From DATKLX01 sp035542155 (lineage in GTDB: Bacteria; Chloroflexota; Anaerolineae; Anaerolineales; Anaerolineaceae): DNA of 54,742 bases. The position numbers and the translations under genes were made by a program. The notes beneath the pieces are model-generated. The model searched no databases. It saw only the letters and a program-made list of their open reading frames with translations, and was not told the origin of the DNA. The DNA is taken from the NCBI GenBank assembly GCA_035542155.1, contig DATKLX010000032.1:1-54742 (forward strand), written 5' to 3'. Shown here in pieces: positions 1 to 8,520 of the stretch; position 1 is the stretch's first letter; each line of letters starts with the position of its first letter.

Positions 1-130
1 CTTAGCAGATTTAATATCGATCGTCAACCAACATGTACTGGTGAAAGAAACATCCATTGTTTAAACCCCTCAGAATTGGGGCAACTGCTCCGGACAAGAA
101 GATTGTGAGGGATCCTAAAAGGAGATCAAG

Positions 131-904
131 ATGAAAAAGAAATCGGCTTTGATCACAGTACATCCAGCCGTCATCGCCGTGTGGGCCGCTTTGATGGCGG
201 CCGCATCGCTTCTCCCAGCATTCCCCGTGATTGGCACGGGAGCCACCTTTAACATCGCGAACTGCCTGACCCCATTAGCCGGCATCTTTTTTGGACCATG
301 GGCGGGGGCAATTGCGGCCGGCGTGGGCGGATTTATTGGCCAACTGATCGCGCCGCATACTGTGCTGTTTGGCCCCCTTCAGTTTACTATCGCGGTCCTG
401 GGCGCGATGGCCTCCGGGTTTGCCATGCAGCGGCGATGGTGGTTCCCCACCCTGGTGATCACGTTGTTTGGCGCCGTCTGGTATCTCTTCCCAAATGGGC
501 GGGCGGCCTGGGCCACGCCGCTCCTCTACCTCCTGGGCTATATTTTCATCGCTGTTGGCGTCTTCATCAGCCGCAAGGAAAACCCGCTCCTCTCCACGGA
601 CCGGAGAAAAATGGGCCTGGGACTCCTGTGCGCTTCGGTTGCTGGGATCGTGGTGACCCAGGCAATGGGCAACCTGTGGGCGCTGATCTTCTTTCAGCTT
701 CCCCCGGCGATCTGGTTTACCGTCCTGGCTATTGCACCCCTGGAGCGGCTGCTTTTCTCAATCGGCGCGATGATCATCGGAGAGCCTTTGTTGATCGGCT
801 TGCCGAAAATAGGCATCCCGGTAGGTCCGATGATCTATGAAGAAGAGGAAGGAGAAATTGGAGAGCCTGAACCGCTCCCGGAAGTTGAAAAGATCTCCAA
901 ATAG
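131..904 (+). CDS. ECF transporter S component (substrate-binding membrane protein), copy 1
   Basis: A 257-residue, strongly hydrophobic protein with about six predicted membrane segments. It is paralogous to the second S component at 9341-10117: both begin with a variable head, then an AVWAAL/AIWAAL segment, a Pro-rich LPAFPV/VPALPV turn and a long small-residue segment (GPWAGAIAAGVGG / GPAAAIANAAGG). S components bind the ligand in the membrane and dock on EcfT with the ATPases, which are encoded at 6822-9323. The charged tail (four consecutive Glu, then more acidic residues) is cytoplasmic by inference. The start is supported by AAGGAG eight bases upstream. It opens the catabolic operon, with PfkB following after 15 bases. 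The substrate is not evident; a sugar, polyol or nucleoside would fit the neighbours. Confidence 0.8.
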   Translation: MKKKSALITVHPAVIAVWAALMAAASLLPAFPVIGTGATFNIANCLTPLAGIFFGPWAGAIAAGVGGFIGQLIAPHTVLFGPLQFTIAVLGAMASGFAMQRRWWFPTLVITLFGAVWYLFPNGRAAWATPLLYLLGYIFIAVGVFISRKENPLLSTDRRKMGLGLLCASVAGIVVTQAMGNLWALIFFQLPPAIWFTVLAIAPLERLLFSIGAMIIGEPLLIGLPKIGIPVGPMIYEEEEGEIGEPEPLPEVEKISK

Positions 905-919
905 AGCAATCGAACGACG

Positions 920-1846
920 ATGAGCCTTGATCTGAACCGTATTCCCGAAGTAGCTGTGTTGGGCGCCGCTGCTATGGACTGGATCGCCCAGGTTCAGGAA
1001 CTGCCCCACCCGGACAGTATCGTTTTCGCCGAGCATTACGCTGGCATGGTTGGGGGAACGGGCGGGAATGTGGCCGAGGGGATCGCTCGCCTGGGCCATC
1101 GCGTCCGTTTCCTGGGTGTTTTAGGCGACGATGAAAATGGGAAAAGGTTAATGGATGCTTTTATTCGAGCCGAGGTCGATACCAGCGCGGTCCAGGTCCG
1201 AAAAGGGGAACACTCTGCAGCGACCTTTATCGCCCGGGATCACCAGGGGCAGCGGATCATCTTCGGCCTGGGAGGTGCGGCGCTCTACGAGCGCGCGGAA
1301 GATATCGACCCGCTCTGGTTGAAAGGAATCCGCATTCTCTTTATCGCTGATGCCTATCCTGAGCCTGCTCTGGCTGCCATTCGGGCCATGGAGTCCGGGG
1401 CAAAGGTGATTTTCAACCCGGGCGGCTTGATGGTTGCATCTGGCGAGGATTTTCTCGGGCCCATCGTTGAGCGCTGCGATGCGCTCCTTCTCAGCCGGGA
1501 AGAGGCATGCCAACTCAGCGGGGAAGCGGACCCCGAGTCTGCCGCGGTCGCACTTTCGCGAAAAGGGCGGCCTGTGGTACTGATCACGCTGGGAAGCGAG
1601 GGAGCTTTGTTACGCGAGCAGGCTATCGCGCAAAGAATCCCAGCCTGCCAGGCGGAGAGCGTCGTCGACACGACCGGAGCCGGGGACGCCTTTGCTTCTG
1701 GAGTAGTGTCGGGGATCTTGCGAGGGTTTACCTGGGCGGACGCAGCCCGGCTTGGCTGCGCCGTAGCATCCATTAAAATCGACCATACCGGAGCTCGCGG
1801 TGGCTTACCAGATTGGGAGCAAGTCCAGGCGAAATTGGGCGGTTGA
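920..1846 (+). CDS. PfkB/ribokinase-family carbohydrate kinase
   Basis: 308 residues, the usual length for the ribokinase (PfkB) family. An N-terminal Gly-rich substrate motif (GGTGGN, about residues 45-50) and the C-terminal signature DTTGAGDAF with the catalytic base Asp at about residue 256 are both present. It phosphorylates a sugar or nucleoside hydroxyl with ATP in the cytoplasm. It lies between an ECF S component and a zinc dehydrogenase in a tight rightward operon, so its substrate is probably the imported compound or its hydrolysis product. Exact specificity (ribose, 2-keto sugar, nucleoside) cannot be read from the sequence. The ribosome site before the ATG is weak, which suggests coupling to the upstream gene. 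Confidence 0.85.
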   Translation: MSLDLNRIPEVAVLGAAAMDWIAQVQELPHPDSIVFAEHYAGMVGGTGGNVAEGIARLGHRVRFLGVLGDDENGKRLMDAFIRAEVDTSAVQVRKGEHSAATFIARDHQGQRIIFGLGGAALYERAEDIDPLWLKGIRILFIADAYPEPALAAIRAMESGAKVIFNPGGLMVASGEDFLGPIVERCDALLLSREEACQLSGEADPESAAVALSRKGRPVVLITLGSEGALLREQAIAQRIPACQAESVVDTTGAGDAFASGVVSGILRGFTWADAARLGCAVASIKIDHTGARGGLPDWEQVQAKLGG

Positions 1847-1873
1847 ACAGATGCGAGAGAATGAGGTGAGACC

Positions 1874-2917
1874 ATGAAAGGAGCGGCGGCAGTTAAACCC
1901 GGAGAGGTGATGCTGGTGGATTTCCCTGAGCCAAAGGCTGCTGGAGATGATCTGGTGATCGCGGCCCTGGCCTGCGGAATTTGCTCTACAGACCTGAAGC
2001 TGGTTCAAAGAGGGGCGGATGGACCGCGTTATGCCCTCGGGCACGAGCTGGTCGGCAGAGTACTCCAGGTGCCGGATGGCGGCTCGTGGAAAGTTGGGCA
2101 GCGGGTAGCCCTGGCTCCTTATTTGCCTTGCGGAAAATGCTTTTTCTGCCAGCGCGGGCAGCTCACACTCTGTTCAAACCTGTATGATATTTATCCTACC
2201 CCAGGAGGGCTTGCCGAGCGGGTTTTGGCGCCGGCTGAGCTGGCGGCGCGTGGCCTGATCACCATCCCGGATGCGTTGGGTGACGAACTGGCGGCGCTTG
2301 CCGAGCCGTTGGGCTGTGTCCTCAAGGCATTAGAGGATTCTAGGCTCCGACCGGGGGATTCCTTCCTGGTGGTGGGTGATGGACCGATGGGGCAGTTGAG
2401 CGCGGCAGCCGGAAAAGCCCTGGGAGCCAGGCCAGTCATCGTCGCGGGAATGACACCTCACAGGCTGGCAGTCGCAGAAAACCATTTCGCCGACCTCACA
2501 GTAAATGTCAGCCAGGAGGATTTACAGCAGACTGTCCTTCAGGCAACCTCCCAACGCGGCGCCGATGTGGTGATCGTGGCTGTCTCCAGCGGCGAAGCCC
2601 TGGAGGAGGGAATCGATTGCGTTCGTCCGGGAGGCGAAGTGAATATGTTCGCCGGGGTGCCGCACGGCACAAAAATTCCCCTGGATGTGCGCAAGGTCCA
2701 CTACAAACAGTATCGCCTGACCGGTTCGTTCGGTACGGCGCCGGTGTATATGCGTAGAGCGATCGACCTGCTCCACACAGGTGGGGTGGATTTCTCCCCG
2801 GTAATATCGGCCCGTTTTCCCTTTGACCAGGTCGCCGATGCAATCCGCTATATGCAGGACTATGTCGGGCTAAAGTCGATGGTCCTTTTTCCACAGAGTG
2901 GAGGCCAACTGGAATGA
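1874..2917 (+). CDS. Zinc-dependent medium-chain alcohol/polyol dehydrogenase
   Basis: 347 residues, MDR superfamily (sorbitol/threonine dehydrogenase-like). The catalytic zinc region is clear: CGICSTD with Cys37, and GHE with His57-Glu58. The four structural zinc cysteines are Cys86, Cys89, Cys92 and Cys100. A Rossmann motif (VVGDGPMGQL) follows in the middle. It should oxidise a secondary alcohol of a polyol or sugar with NAD(P)+. The start is set by GAGGTGAG just upstream. Its stop overlaps the start of the aldolase (ATGA), a sign of translational coupling, so dehydrogenase and aldolase probably act in consecutive steps. The actual substrate is unknown. Confidence 0.85.
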   Translation: MKGAAAVKPGEVMLVDFPEPKAAGDDLVIAALACGICSTDLKLVQRGADGPRYALGHELVGRVLQVPDGGSWKVGQRVALAPYLPCGKCFFCQRGQLTLCSNLYDIYPTPGGLAERVLAPAELAARGLITIPDALGDELAALAEPLGCVLKALEDSRLRPGDSFLVVGDGPMGQLSAAAGKALGARPVIVAGMTPHRLAVAENHFADLTVNVSQEDLQQTVLQATSQRGADVVIVAVSSGEALEEGIDCVRPGGEVNMFAGVPHGTKIPLDVRKVHYKQYRLTGSFGTAPVYMRRAIDLLHTGGVDFSPVISARFPFDQVADAIRYMQDYVGLKSMVLFPQSGGQLE

Positions 2918-3696
2918 AAGAGCTCAGACTCCGTCGGATCTTCGCACAGGACCAGCGGGCGGTAGTGGTGGCCTGCGATCACGCTGGTTTTATGGGCACA
3001 GTCCGCGGTTTGGAGCAGCCCGAGAAGCTGATCGACCAGCTCGTCGAAAGCGGCGTCGATGCGTTGCTGACCACAATCGGGATCGCCAGGCGCTTCGGCA
3101 GCCGGTTGGGGAGAATGGGCTTAATTCTGCGTGCCGACGGCGGAGCCAGCATCCGTTCTCCGGTTATGGGAAACCTGCAAACCCTGTTTTCAATCGAAGA
3201 CGCTTGCCGGTTAGGGGCGGACGCGGTGATTTGCATGGGAATGATTGGATACCCTGAGGAGCCATCTTCCCTCAAGAATCTGGCCGGGCTTTCCGCGGAA
3301 GCGGAAAAATGGGGCATGCCTCTGGTCGGTGAGATGCTCATCCAACCTAAGGAAGGGCATTGCGCAGCCCAGGATATCGGGTTTGCCATGCGCATCGGGA
3401 TCGAGCTTGGGGCCGATGTCATCAAAGCCTCCTACACAGGACCGCTTGAAGAATATCGCCAGGCGCGGAAAGCCTGTTACCGCCCGGTGATCGTTCTGGG
3501 TGGGGAAAAGCTGAAGGACGAGCGGGAGATGCTTCAGAACGTTTCGGATGCTCTGGCGGCAGGCGCGGATGGGGTCGCAATCGGCCGAAACGTCTGGCAG
3601 CACAGCGACCCGACCGGGGTCTGCCGCGCCCTGGTAGCGCTGGTCCACGTCGGGGCAAGCGTCGATCGCGCCCTCGAGGAGATCAGGATATCGTGA
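2914..3696 (+). CDS. Class I aldolase of the FbaB/LsrF (DeoC/LacD) superfamily
   Basis: 260 residues. The fold and motifs resemble archaeal-type class I fructose-bisphosphate aldolase and LsrF: an early ACDHAGFMG segment, GADAV, and the Schiff-base lysine in VIKASYTG (Lys171), followed by a phosphate-binding GADGVAIGRN. It would cleave a ketose phosphate or transfer an acyl/aldehyde group in the cytoplasm. The company of an FGGY kinase and a SorC regulator matches the lsrK-lsrF-lsrR set of AI-2 catabolism, but a PfkB kinase and a dehydrogenase are also here, so another deoxy-sugar or polyol is at least as likely. It overlaps both neighbours by four bases, the downstream kinase starting on a GTG. 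Confidence 0.8.
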   Translation: MKELRLRRIFAQDQRAVVVACDHAGFMGTVRGLEQPEKLIDQLVESGVDALLTTIGIARRFGSRLGRMGLILRADGGASIRSPVMGNLQTLFSIEDACRLGADAVICMGMIGYPEEPSSLKNLAGLSAEAEKWGMPLVGEMLIQPKEGHCAAQDIGFAMRIGIELGADVIKASYTGPLEEYRQARKACYRPVIVLGGEKLKDEREMLQNVSDALAAGADGVAIGRNVWQHSDPTGVCRALVALVHVGASVDRALEEIRIS

Positions 3697-5213
3697 AAGA
3701 TTTGCTGGTCGGTTTGGACATCGGGACGTCCAGCGTAAAAGCTGGAGTATTCGATTCCAACGGCAGGAAACTGGCCAGCGCGAGCATTCCCGTGGAGATC
3801 CTCGCTCCTCAGCCGGGTTGGGCGGAGCAGGACCCACAGGCCTGGTGGCAGGCATCCCGTCAGGCCTTGCTGCAGATTGCTAAAAATGTACAACAGGAAA
3901 GGATCGGTGCGATTGGACTGGCGGGGCAGTGCCCGAGCCATGTCCTGGTTGACGTGCATGGCCAGGCAATTGGCAGAGCGATCATCTGGCGTGACCGGCG
4001 CGCACAGGCCGAAGCGGATTGGATCAGGCAGCAAATCTCCCCCGACCAGGCGCGTGAATATTTGGGAACCGAGACCACCTGGGATGCCGCATCCCCGCCA
4101 GCTCGCCTGCTCTGGCTGAAAGCCCTTCGGCCTGGAGATTGGAAATCCGCGGTAGCTATTCTCCAACCTAAAGACTATATTGCCCTTCATCTCACTGGAC
4201 AAACTGCGACAGATCTGTACAGCGCCTACAACCTGGCGAACCCAACCACCGGAGAGTATGCGGAAGGCTTGTTTTCAAATCTGGGGATCGACCTCGCGAA
4301 AATGCCGCCGCTCTGCAAGCCGATCGACCGGGTGGGAGAAGTCAGCGGGACAGCCAGCCAGATAACCGGCCTGCCTGCCGGTACCCCGGTGATCGCCGGC
4401 ACAATTGACGCGTTCTGCGATACCCTGGCGGGCGGCGTGGCCTGTCCTGGTCGGGCTGTGGATGTGGCTGGAACATCCGAGATTGTCTCGCTTGAAATAA
4501 AGAGGAAGGTGACCGCGCTGGGGATTTTTCCGTGGAGCCTGGAAAACCAGGTGACTTTCCTCTGCGGGCCGATGCAGGCCGGCGGGGAAACCCTGCGCTG
4601 GTTGGCCAGAAATTTCTTCCCGGAATCAGGGGAAAATCCTGATTATTCCTGCCTGGAGCTTGAGGCTGGATCAGTGCCTCCTGGGAGTGAAGGAGTGGTC
4701 TTTTTGCCTTACCTGGATGGGGAGCGCACCCCCCTCTGGGATGCCAGCGCCCGGGGTTGTTTTTATGGCTTGAGCTTTCGCCACCGGCGTGGGCATTTTC
4801 TGCGCGCGGGGTATGAGGGAGTTGCCTTCGCGGTGCGCCATGTCCTGGAGCTGGAAGAGGAGGCGAGCGGTCTGCCGGCGGAAAAGATTGTCGCTTGTGG
4901 GGGCGGCTCCCTGAGCGATTTCTGGAACCAGGTCAAGGCCGATGTTCTTAAAAGGCCAGTGTATCCCACAGAATATGGCGAAACAGGCTGCCTGGGGGCT
5001 GTAATCCTGGCCAGCGTGGGGATGCAGATCTACCCGAATCTGATCGCCGCCAGCCAGGCGATGGTCAGGCTGAAAGAAGGAGTCCCCCCGGATCTGGAGC
5101 AGGCCGATGTCTATGACCAGGGATACGAACGATACCGCGAGTTGTACCCGGCTTTACGCAATATCTCTAACCTCAGGGTGAAAAGATGTTCAATCGCGAT
5201 GAAGTCAAATTGA
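3693..5213 (+). CDS. FGGY-family carbohydrate kinase, copy 1 (xylulokinase/LsrK-like)
   Basis: 506 residues, full length for FGGY kinases. The N-terminal ATPase motif DIGTSSVKAGVFD, the mid-protein GTIDAFCDTLAGG with the putative catalytic Asp, and the C-terminal ACGGGSLSDFWNQ nucleotide site are all present. It starts on GTG, overlapping the aldolase stop (GTGA). It phosphorylates a sugar, probably a ketose or deoxyketose, that then goes to the aldolase. The C-terminus overlaps the SorC regulator gene by 28 bases. The paralogue at 48618-50180 is distant in sequence and sits in a glycerol-type operon, so the two are not duplicates for the same job. Confidence 0.85.
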   Translation: MKDLLVGLDIGTSSVKAGVFDSNGRKLASASIPVEILAPQPGWAEQDPQAWWQASRQALLQIAKNVQQERIGAIGLAGQCPSHVLVDVHGQAIGRAIIWRDRRAQAEADWIRQQISPDQAREYLGTETTWDAASPPARLLWLKALRPGDWKSAVAILQPKDYIALHLTGQTATDLYSAYNLANPTTGEYAEGLFSNLGIDLAKMPPLCKPIDRVGEVSGTASQITGLPAGTPVIAGTIDAFCDTLAGGVACPGRAVDVAGTSEIVSLEIKRKVTALGIFPWSLENQVTFLCGPMQAGGETLRWLARNFFPESGENPDYSCLELEAGSVPPGSEGVVFLPYLDGERTPLWDASARGCFYGLSFRHRRGHFLRAGYEGVAFAVRHVLELEEEASGLPAEKIVACGGGSLSDFWNQVKADVLKRPVYPTEYGETGCLGAVILASVGMQIYPNLIAASQAMVRLKEGVPPDLEQADVYDQGYERYRELYPALRNISNLRVKRCSIAMKSN

Positions 5214-6178
5214 TGGTACACGCGGCCAGGTTGTATTACGAAAATGACCTGACCCAGGAGATGATTGCCAGCCGGATGAACCTGACCCGGCAGAAGGTCT
5301 CGCGGTTGTTGATCGAAGCGCGCGCCCAGGGAATCGTGCGGATCAAGATCTATGACCCGTTTACCACCGACCAGGGGCTGGCGGAGAACCTGAAAACCCT
5401 GTTTGGCCTGCGCGAGGTGATCCTCATCGCTGGAGAGGGCCTGGAAAACGACCAGATCCGTTCAGGGATTGGCCTGGCGGCAGCCCAGTACCTGCAAAAT
5501 ATCTTCCAGGACGGTCAAAGAGTCGGGATCGGTTGGGGGCGGACGCTTTTTGCTGCGATCAGCTCGCTCAATTCCCCGCTGCACAAACAAATTCAAGTCG
5601 TGCCGCTGATCGGAGGCATCGGCAATCTCCCCCCCTTTTTTCAGGTCAATGATCTTGCCAGGCGCCTGGCCGAATCTTTCGGAGGGACCTACCACAGCCT
5701 GTACGCCCCGGCGTTCATCGAGGATCAGGCGGTACTGAACAGCCTGATGCGAACAGACGAGATCACCCGTACGATTGAGTTGTGGAAATGCCTGGATATC
5801 GCCGTGGTCGGAGTGGGACACGTCGAATTTCAGCAAATTTCCTCCATGTTTTTTGCGGAGCACATTTCACCGCCCATGCTCGCGGATTTGGAGGCCAACG
5901 GAGTAGTCGGGGATATCTGTGCCCGCTTTTTCGATGGCGCGGGAAGGCATATCTCTTCTGGAACCGGCGTGATTGGGATGAACCTGGAGCAACTAAAAGC
6001 CGTTCCGGAGGTGATCGCAATCGCGGGAGGAATGGAAAAGGTTCGTGCGATATATGGAGCGCTGCAAGGAGGCTATATCAAGACCCTGGTGACCGATACA
6101 GTCACCGCGAGCGCCATCCTTGCAGCAGTGAGGGACCTCGTAATAGATTCGAAAGGAGGTGTTCAGGGAGACCAATGA
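5186..6178 (+). CDS. SorC/DeoR-type (LsrR-like) sugar-responsive transcriptional regulator
   Basis: 330 residues. An N-terminal helix-turn-helix (about residues 5-45, with LTQEMIASRMNLTRQKVSRLL as core) precedes a SorC-type sugar-phosphate-binding domain (about 55-320). The family responds to phosphorylated sugars made by the kinases it controls. It is encoded as the last gene of the kinase-aldolase operon and overlaps the FGGY gene, so it is probably the local, autoregulated controller of sugar uptake. No operator could be assigned with confidence. Confidence 0.85.
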   Translation: MFNRDEVKLMVHAARLYYENDLTQEMIASRMNLTRQKVSRLLIEARAQGIVRIKIYDPFTTDQGLAENLKTLFGLREVILIAGEGLENDQIRSGIGLAAAQYLQNIFQDGQRVGIGWGRTLFAAISSLNSPLHKQIQVVPLIGGIGNLPPFFQVNDLARRLAESFGGTYHSLYAPAFIEDQAVLNSLMRTDEITRTIELWKCLDIAVVGVGHVEFQQISSMFFAEHISPPMLADLEANGVVGDICARFFDGAGRHISSGTGVIGMNLEQLKAVPEVIAIAGGMEKVRAIYGALQGGYIKTLVTDTVTASAILAAVRDLVIDSKGGVQGDQ

Positions 6179-6255
6179 ACTTATTCTCTGGTACAAGAGC
6201 GGTCCAAAAAAAGCTGTCAAGTTCATTCGAATTCACCATCCATGGAGGATAGAAG

Positions 6256-6753
6256 ATGAAAAAGACCATTCTGTTCGTTCTGGCAACCATCCTGATGATG
6301 AGCCTACTTGTGGGATGCGCCGCTCAGAACACATCCGGCTCCACAACCGGACCGGCCCTGGTCACGGTCAAAGGCAAAATCGCCAATGGCTCTTATGTGC
6401 TGGATCAAGCAGCTTTCGACGCCAATTCCAAAGAATTGAAAACCTTTGACCCATGGGTCGGGGATAAGGGGAAGGATGTCACCGAAAAAGGGATCCTGCT
6501 GAAAGACCTGATCACGATGGTAAAGCCATCCAGTGATGTAAAAACCGTTTCGTTGATTGGCACTGATGGGAAGGCTTTCGATGTTGCCTTTGAGGACGCG
6601 CAGAAGTATGATATTATGCTTTCCCATTGGGTGGATGGTACTATGTTAGATCAGAAGAACGGCGGTCCGGTAAAGGCTGCCTATCCCAAAGACGCGACCA
6701 ACTACAAACCCGAAAACTGGGCCTGGTGGGTGGTCACGGTCGAATTTAAGTAA
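6256..6753 (+). CDS. Lipoprotein with a possible molybdopterin-oxidoreductase (SUOX)-like fold
   Basis: 165 residues. The start is set by GGAGGATAGAAG before the ATG. A signal peptide ends in a lipobox (LLVGC, Cys21), so the mature protein would be anchored outside the membrane. The remainder (VTVKG..., GILLKDLI, VSLIGTDGKAFDVAFEDAQKYDIMLS, GGPVKAAYP) follows the pattern of the small domain seen in SUOX-type molybdopterin-binding proteins, but lacks a cofactor Cys after the lipobox, so a catalytic role is unlikely. It sits between the SorC gene and the ECF ATPase genes and may present ligand to the transporter; that is inference. Confidence 0.6.
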   Translation: MKKTILFVLATILMMSLLVGCAAQNTSGSTTGPALVTVKGKIANGSYVLDQAAFDANSKELKTFDPWVGDKGKDVTEKGILLKDLITMVKPSSDVKTVSLIGTDGKAFDVAFEDAQKYDIMLSHWVDGTMLDQKNGGPVKAAYPKDATNYKPENWAWWVVTVEFK

Positions 6754-6779
6754 ACCACCGCGAACCTTACGATACAGCC

Positions 6780-6806
6780 TGGGGACTTGAGCCATTCAAG
6801 CCCCCA
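6780..6806 (+). other. Intercistronic hairpin after the lipoprotein gene
   Basis: Arms 6780-6790 and 6796-6806 pair over 11 positions with one mismatch around a five-base loop. No T-run follows, so it is not a normal terminator. It lies between the lipoprotein and the ECF ATPase and could stabilise or process the upstream message. Confidence 0.4.
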
Positions 6807-6821
6807 CATCCGGAAGATGGT

Positions 6822-7676
6822 ATGGAACCGATTGTCATTTTCAACCAGGTAACCTTTTGCTATCCGCACACGGAGCGGCCAGCGATCGAGGAAATCAGTT
6901 TCTCGATCAACGTGGGTGAGTTTGTCGCGTTGATCGGCCCGACTGGCGCGGGAAAATCGACCCTATGCTACTGTTTTAATGGGGTGGTGCCCCGGCTGTT
7001 TAATGGCAGCATGGCGGGTATGGTGACAGTTGCCGGCCTGGACAGCTATCAAAACGATATCCCGATACTTGCCGAGCACGTAGGACTGGTAGTCCAGAAT
7101 GCCAGGACACAATTGTTCAATGTCACTGTCTTGCAGGAGGTGGCTTTCGGCTGCGAAAATCTGGGACTGCCGCGGAGGGTCATCCAAGAGCGGATCGCGG
7201 AGGCGCTGGATTTTGTGGGACTGACCGGCTTTGAGGATCGCGAGCCAGCGACACTCTCTGGAGGTCAGCAGCAGCGGGTAGCGATCGCCTGCGTCCTGGC
7301 GATGAACCCCGATGTGCTGATTCTGGATGAACCAACCTCTGAGCTGGACCCGATCGGTTCGGAACAGGTGATGGAGGTCATCGCGCGCCTGAACAAGGAA
7401 TTGAACAAGACCATCTTCCTGGTGACTCACGATATGGAGTTTGTGGCTACATATGCCACGCGAGTTCTGGTGCTCAACCACGGCCGCCTCGTGGAAGACA
7501 ACAGCCCCGAGATCGTTTTTTCTCAAGCGAGCCTGCTAAAGGAAGCCCGCATCCGGCCGCCCCAGGTTTGTGAAGTGATGTCAGATCTGCGCGAGCAAGG
7601 CTATCGAATCAATCAAATCCCCATCACCTTGGAGAGCACGGTACGCGCTTTACAGGAGCTGCGGGATGGAATCTAA
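6822..7676 (+). CDS. ecfA1: ECF transporter ATPase, subunit A
   Basis: 284 residues, an ABC ATPase of the energy-coupling-factor group. Walker A GPTGAGKST (39-47), the signature LSGGQQQRV, Walker B VLILDEPTSELDP and the switch His in VTHDME are intact. It pairs with the second ATPase and EcfT to power uptake through the S components. The C-terminal extension after about residue 225, ending in a helical tail, is typical of EcfA. It starts 68 bases after the lipoprotein gene and overlaps the next ATPase gene by 11 bases. Confidence 0.9.
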   Translation: MEPIVIFNQVTFCYPHTERPAIEEISFSINVGEFVALIGPTGAGKSTLCYCFNGVVPRLFNGSMAGMVTVAGLDSYQNDIPILAEHVGLVVQNARTQLFNVTVLQEVAFGCENLGLPRRVIQERIAEALDFVGLTGFEDREPATLSGGQQQRVAIACVLAMNPDVLILDEPTSELDPIGSEQVMEVIARLNKELNKTIFLVTHDMEFVATYATRVLVLNHGRLVEDNSPEIVFSQASLLKEARIRPPQVCEVMSDLREQGYRINQIPITLESTVRALQELRDGI

Positions 7677-8520
7677 TGACGTGATCCAATGCGCCCGGCT
7701 GAGCCACACCTATCCGAACGGCGTGCAGGCCTTGCTGAATATTGACCTCACGATCCAGCGCGGAGAATATGTCGCTTTTGTCGGCCAAAATGGAAGCGGG
7801 AAAACCACTCTCGTCAAGCACTTCAATGGATTGCTGAAACCGACTGAAGGGACAGTGATTGTCGACGGCTTCGAGACAAAGCCTCTGAAAGTATCAGCAT
7901 TATCCTGCCGGGTAGGCTATGTGTTCCAGAATCCGGACGATATGCTGTTTTGTTCCAGCGTCGCCGAAGAAATAGCCTACGGCCCGAAAATGCTCGGCCA
8001 GCCGCCCGAAAAGATCCAACAGGTTGTCGAGCACGTCCTGGCGGAGCTTGGCCTGGAGGAACTGTGCGAGATGCACCCTTTCGCACTCAGCCTGGGCGAC
8101 CGCCAACGGGTGGCGGTGGCCTGCGCACTTTCGCTGAATCCCGAGATTTTTGTTTTCGATGAGCCCACCACCGGGCAGGATTATTTTGGCGGCGAAAGCA
8201 TCATGCATTTGATCGACCAACTTCATGCCGCGGGAAAAACGGTGATCTTTATTACCCATGATATGCCATTGGTCGCGGAGCACGCCCGGCGGGTGATTGT
8301 CATGAACCAGGGCCAAATCGCCCTGGATGGCCCGCCGCAGGAGGTATTCCAACATTCTGTACTGCTGCGCTCGTTATCATTGCGTTCTCCACAGGTGACT
8401 CGGCTCGCCCAAAACCTGGGGTTGTCCAAACGGACCATCCTTAGCGTGAAGGAAATGAGAGAATGGCTGGAGAATGAATATTTGCCGGCTCCGCAGGCAG
8501 CCAGAGGGATCGTCCATTGA
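7666..8520 (+). CDS. ecfA2: ECF transporter ATPase, subunit A'
   Basis: 284 residues. Walker A GQNGSGKTT (40-48), Q-loop VFQNPDD, Walker B IFVFDEPTTGQD and the switch His in ITHDMP are present. The signature is LSLGDRQRV rather than LSGGQ, a variation found in some ECF ATPases, so one of the two composite ATP sites may be degenerate. Together with the upstream ATPase it should form an A/A' heterodimer on EcfT. The stop overlaps the TTG start of ecfT. Confidence 0.9.
   Translation: MESNDVIQCARLSHTYPNGVQALLNIDLTIQRGEYVAFVGQNGSGKTTLVKHFNGLLKPTEGTVIVDGFETKPLKVSALSCRVGYVFQNPDDMLFCSSVAEEIAYGPKMLGQPPEKIQQVVEHVLAELGLEELCEMHPFALSLGDRQRVAVACALSLNPEIFVFDEPTTGQDYFGGESIMHLIDQLHAAGKTVIFITHDMPLVAEHARRVIVMNQGQIALDGPPQEVFQHSVLLRSLSLRSPQVTRLAQNLGLSKRTILSVKEMREWLENEYLPAPQAARGIVH

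Noticed and set aside
66..81. CCCC/GGGG stem in the leader of the first S component gene, considered as part of a riboswitch
   Set aside because: Only four pairs form and no conserved riboswitch core for TPP, preQ1, cobalamin or similar ligands could be matched.
3211..4202. Long minus-strand open frames over the aldolase and FGGY kinase genes
   Set aside because: They are shadows of well-supported genes, have low-complexity composition and no ribosome sites.
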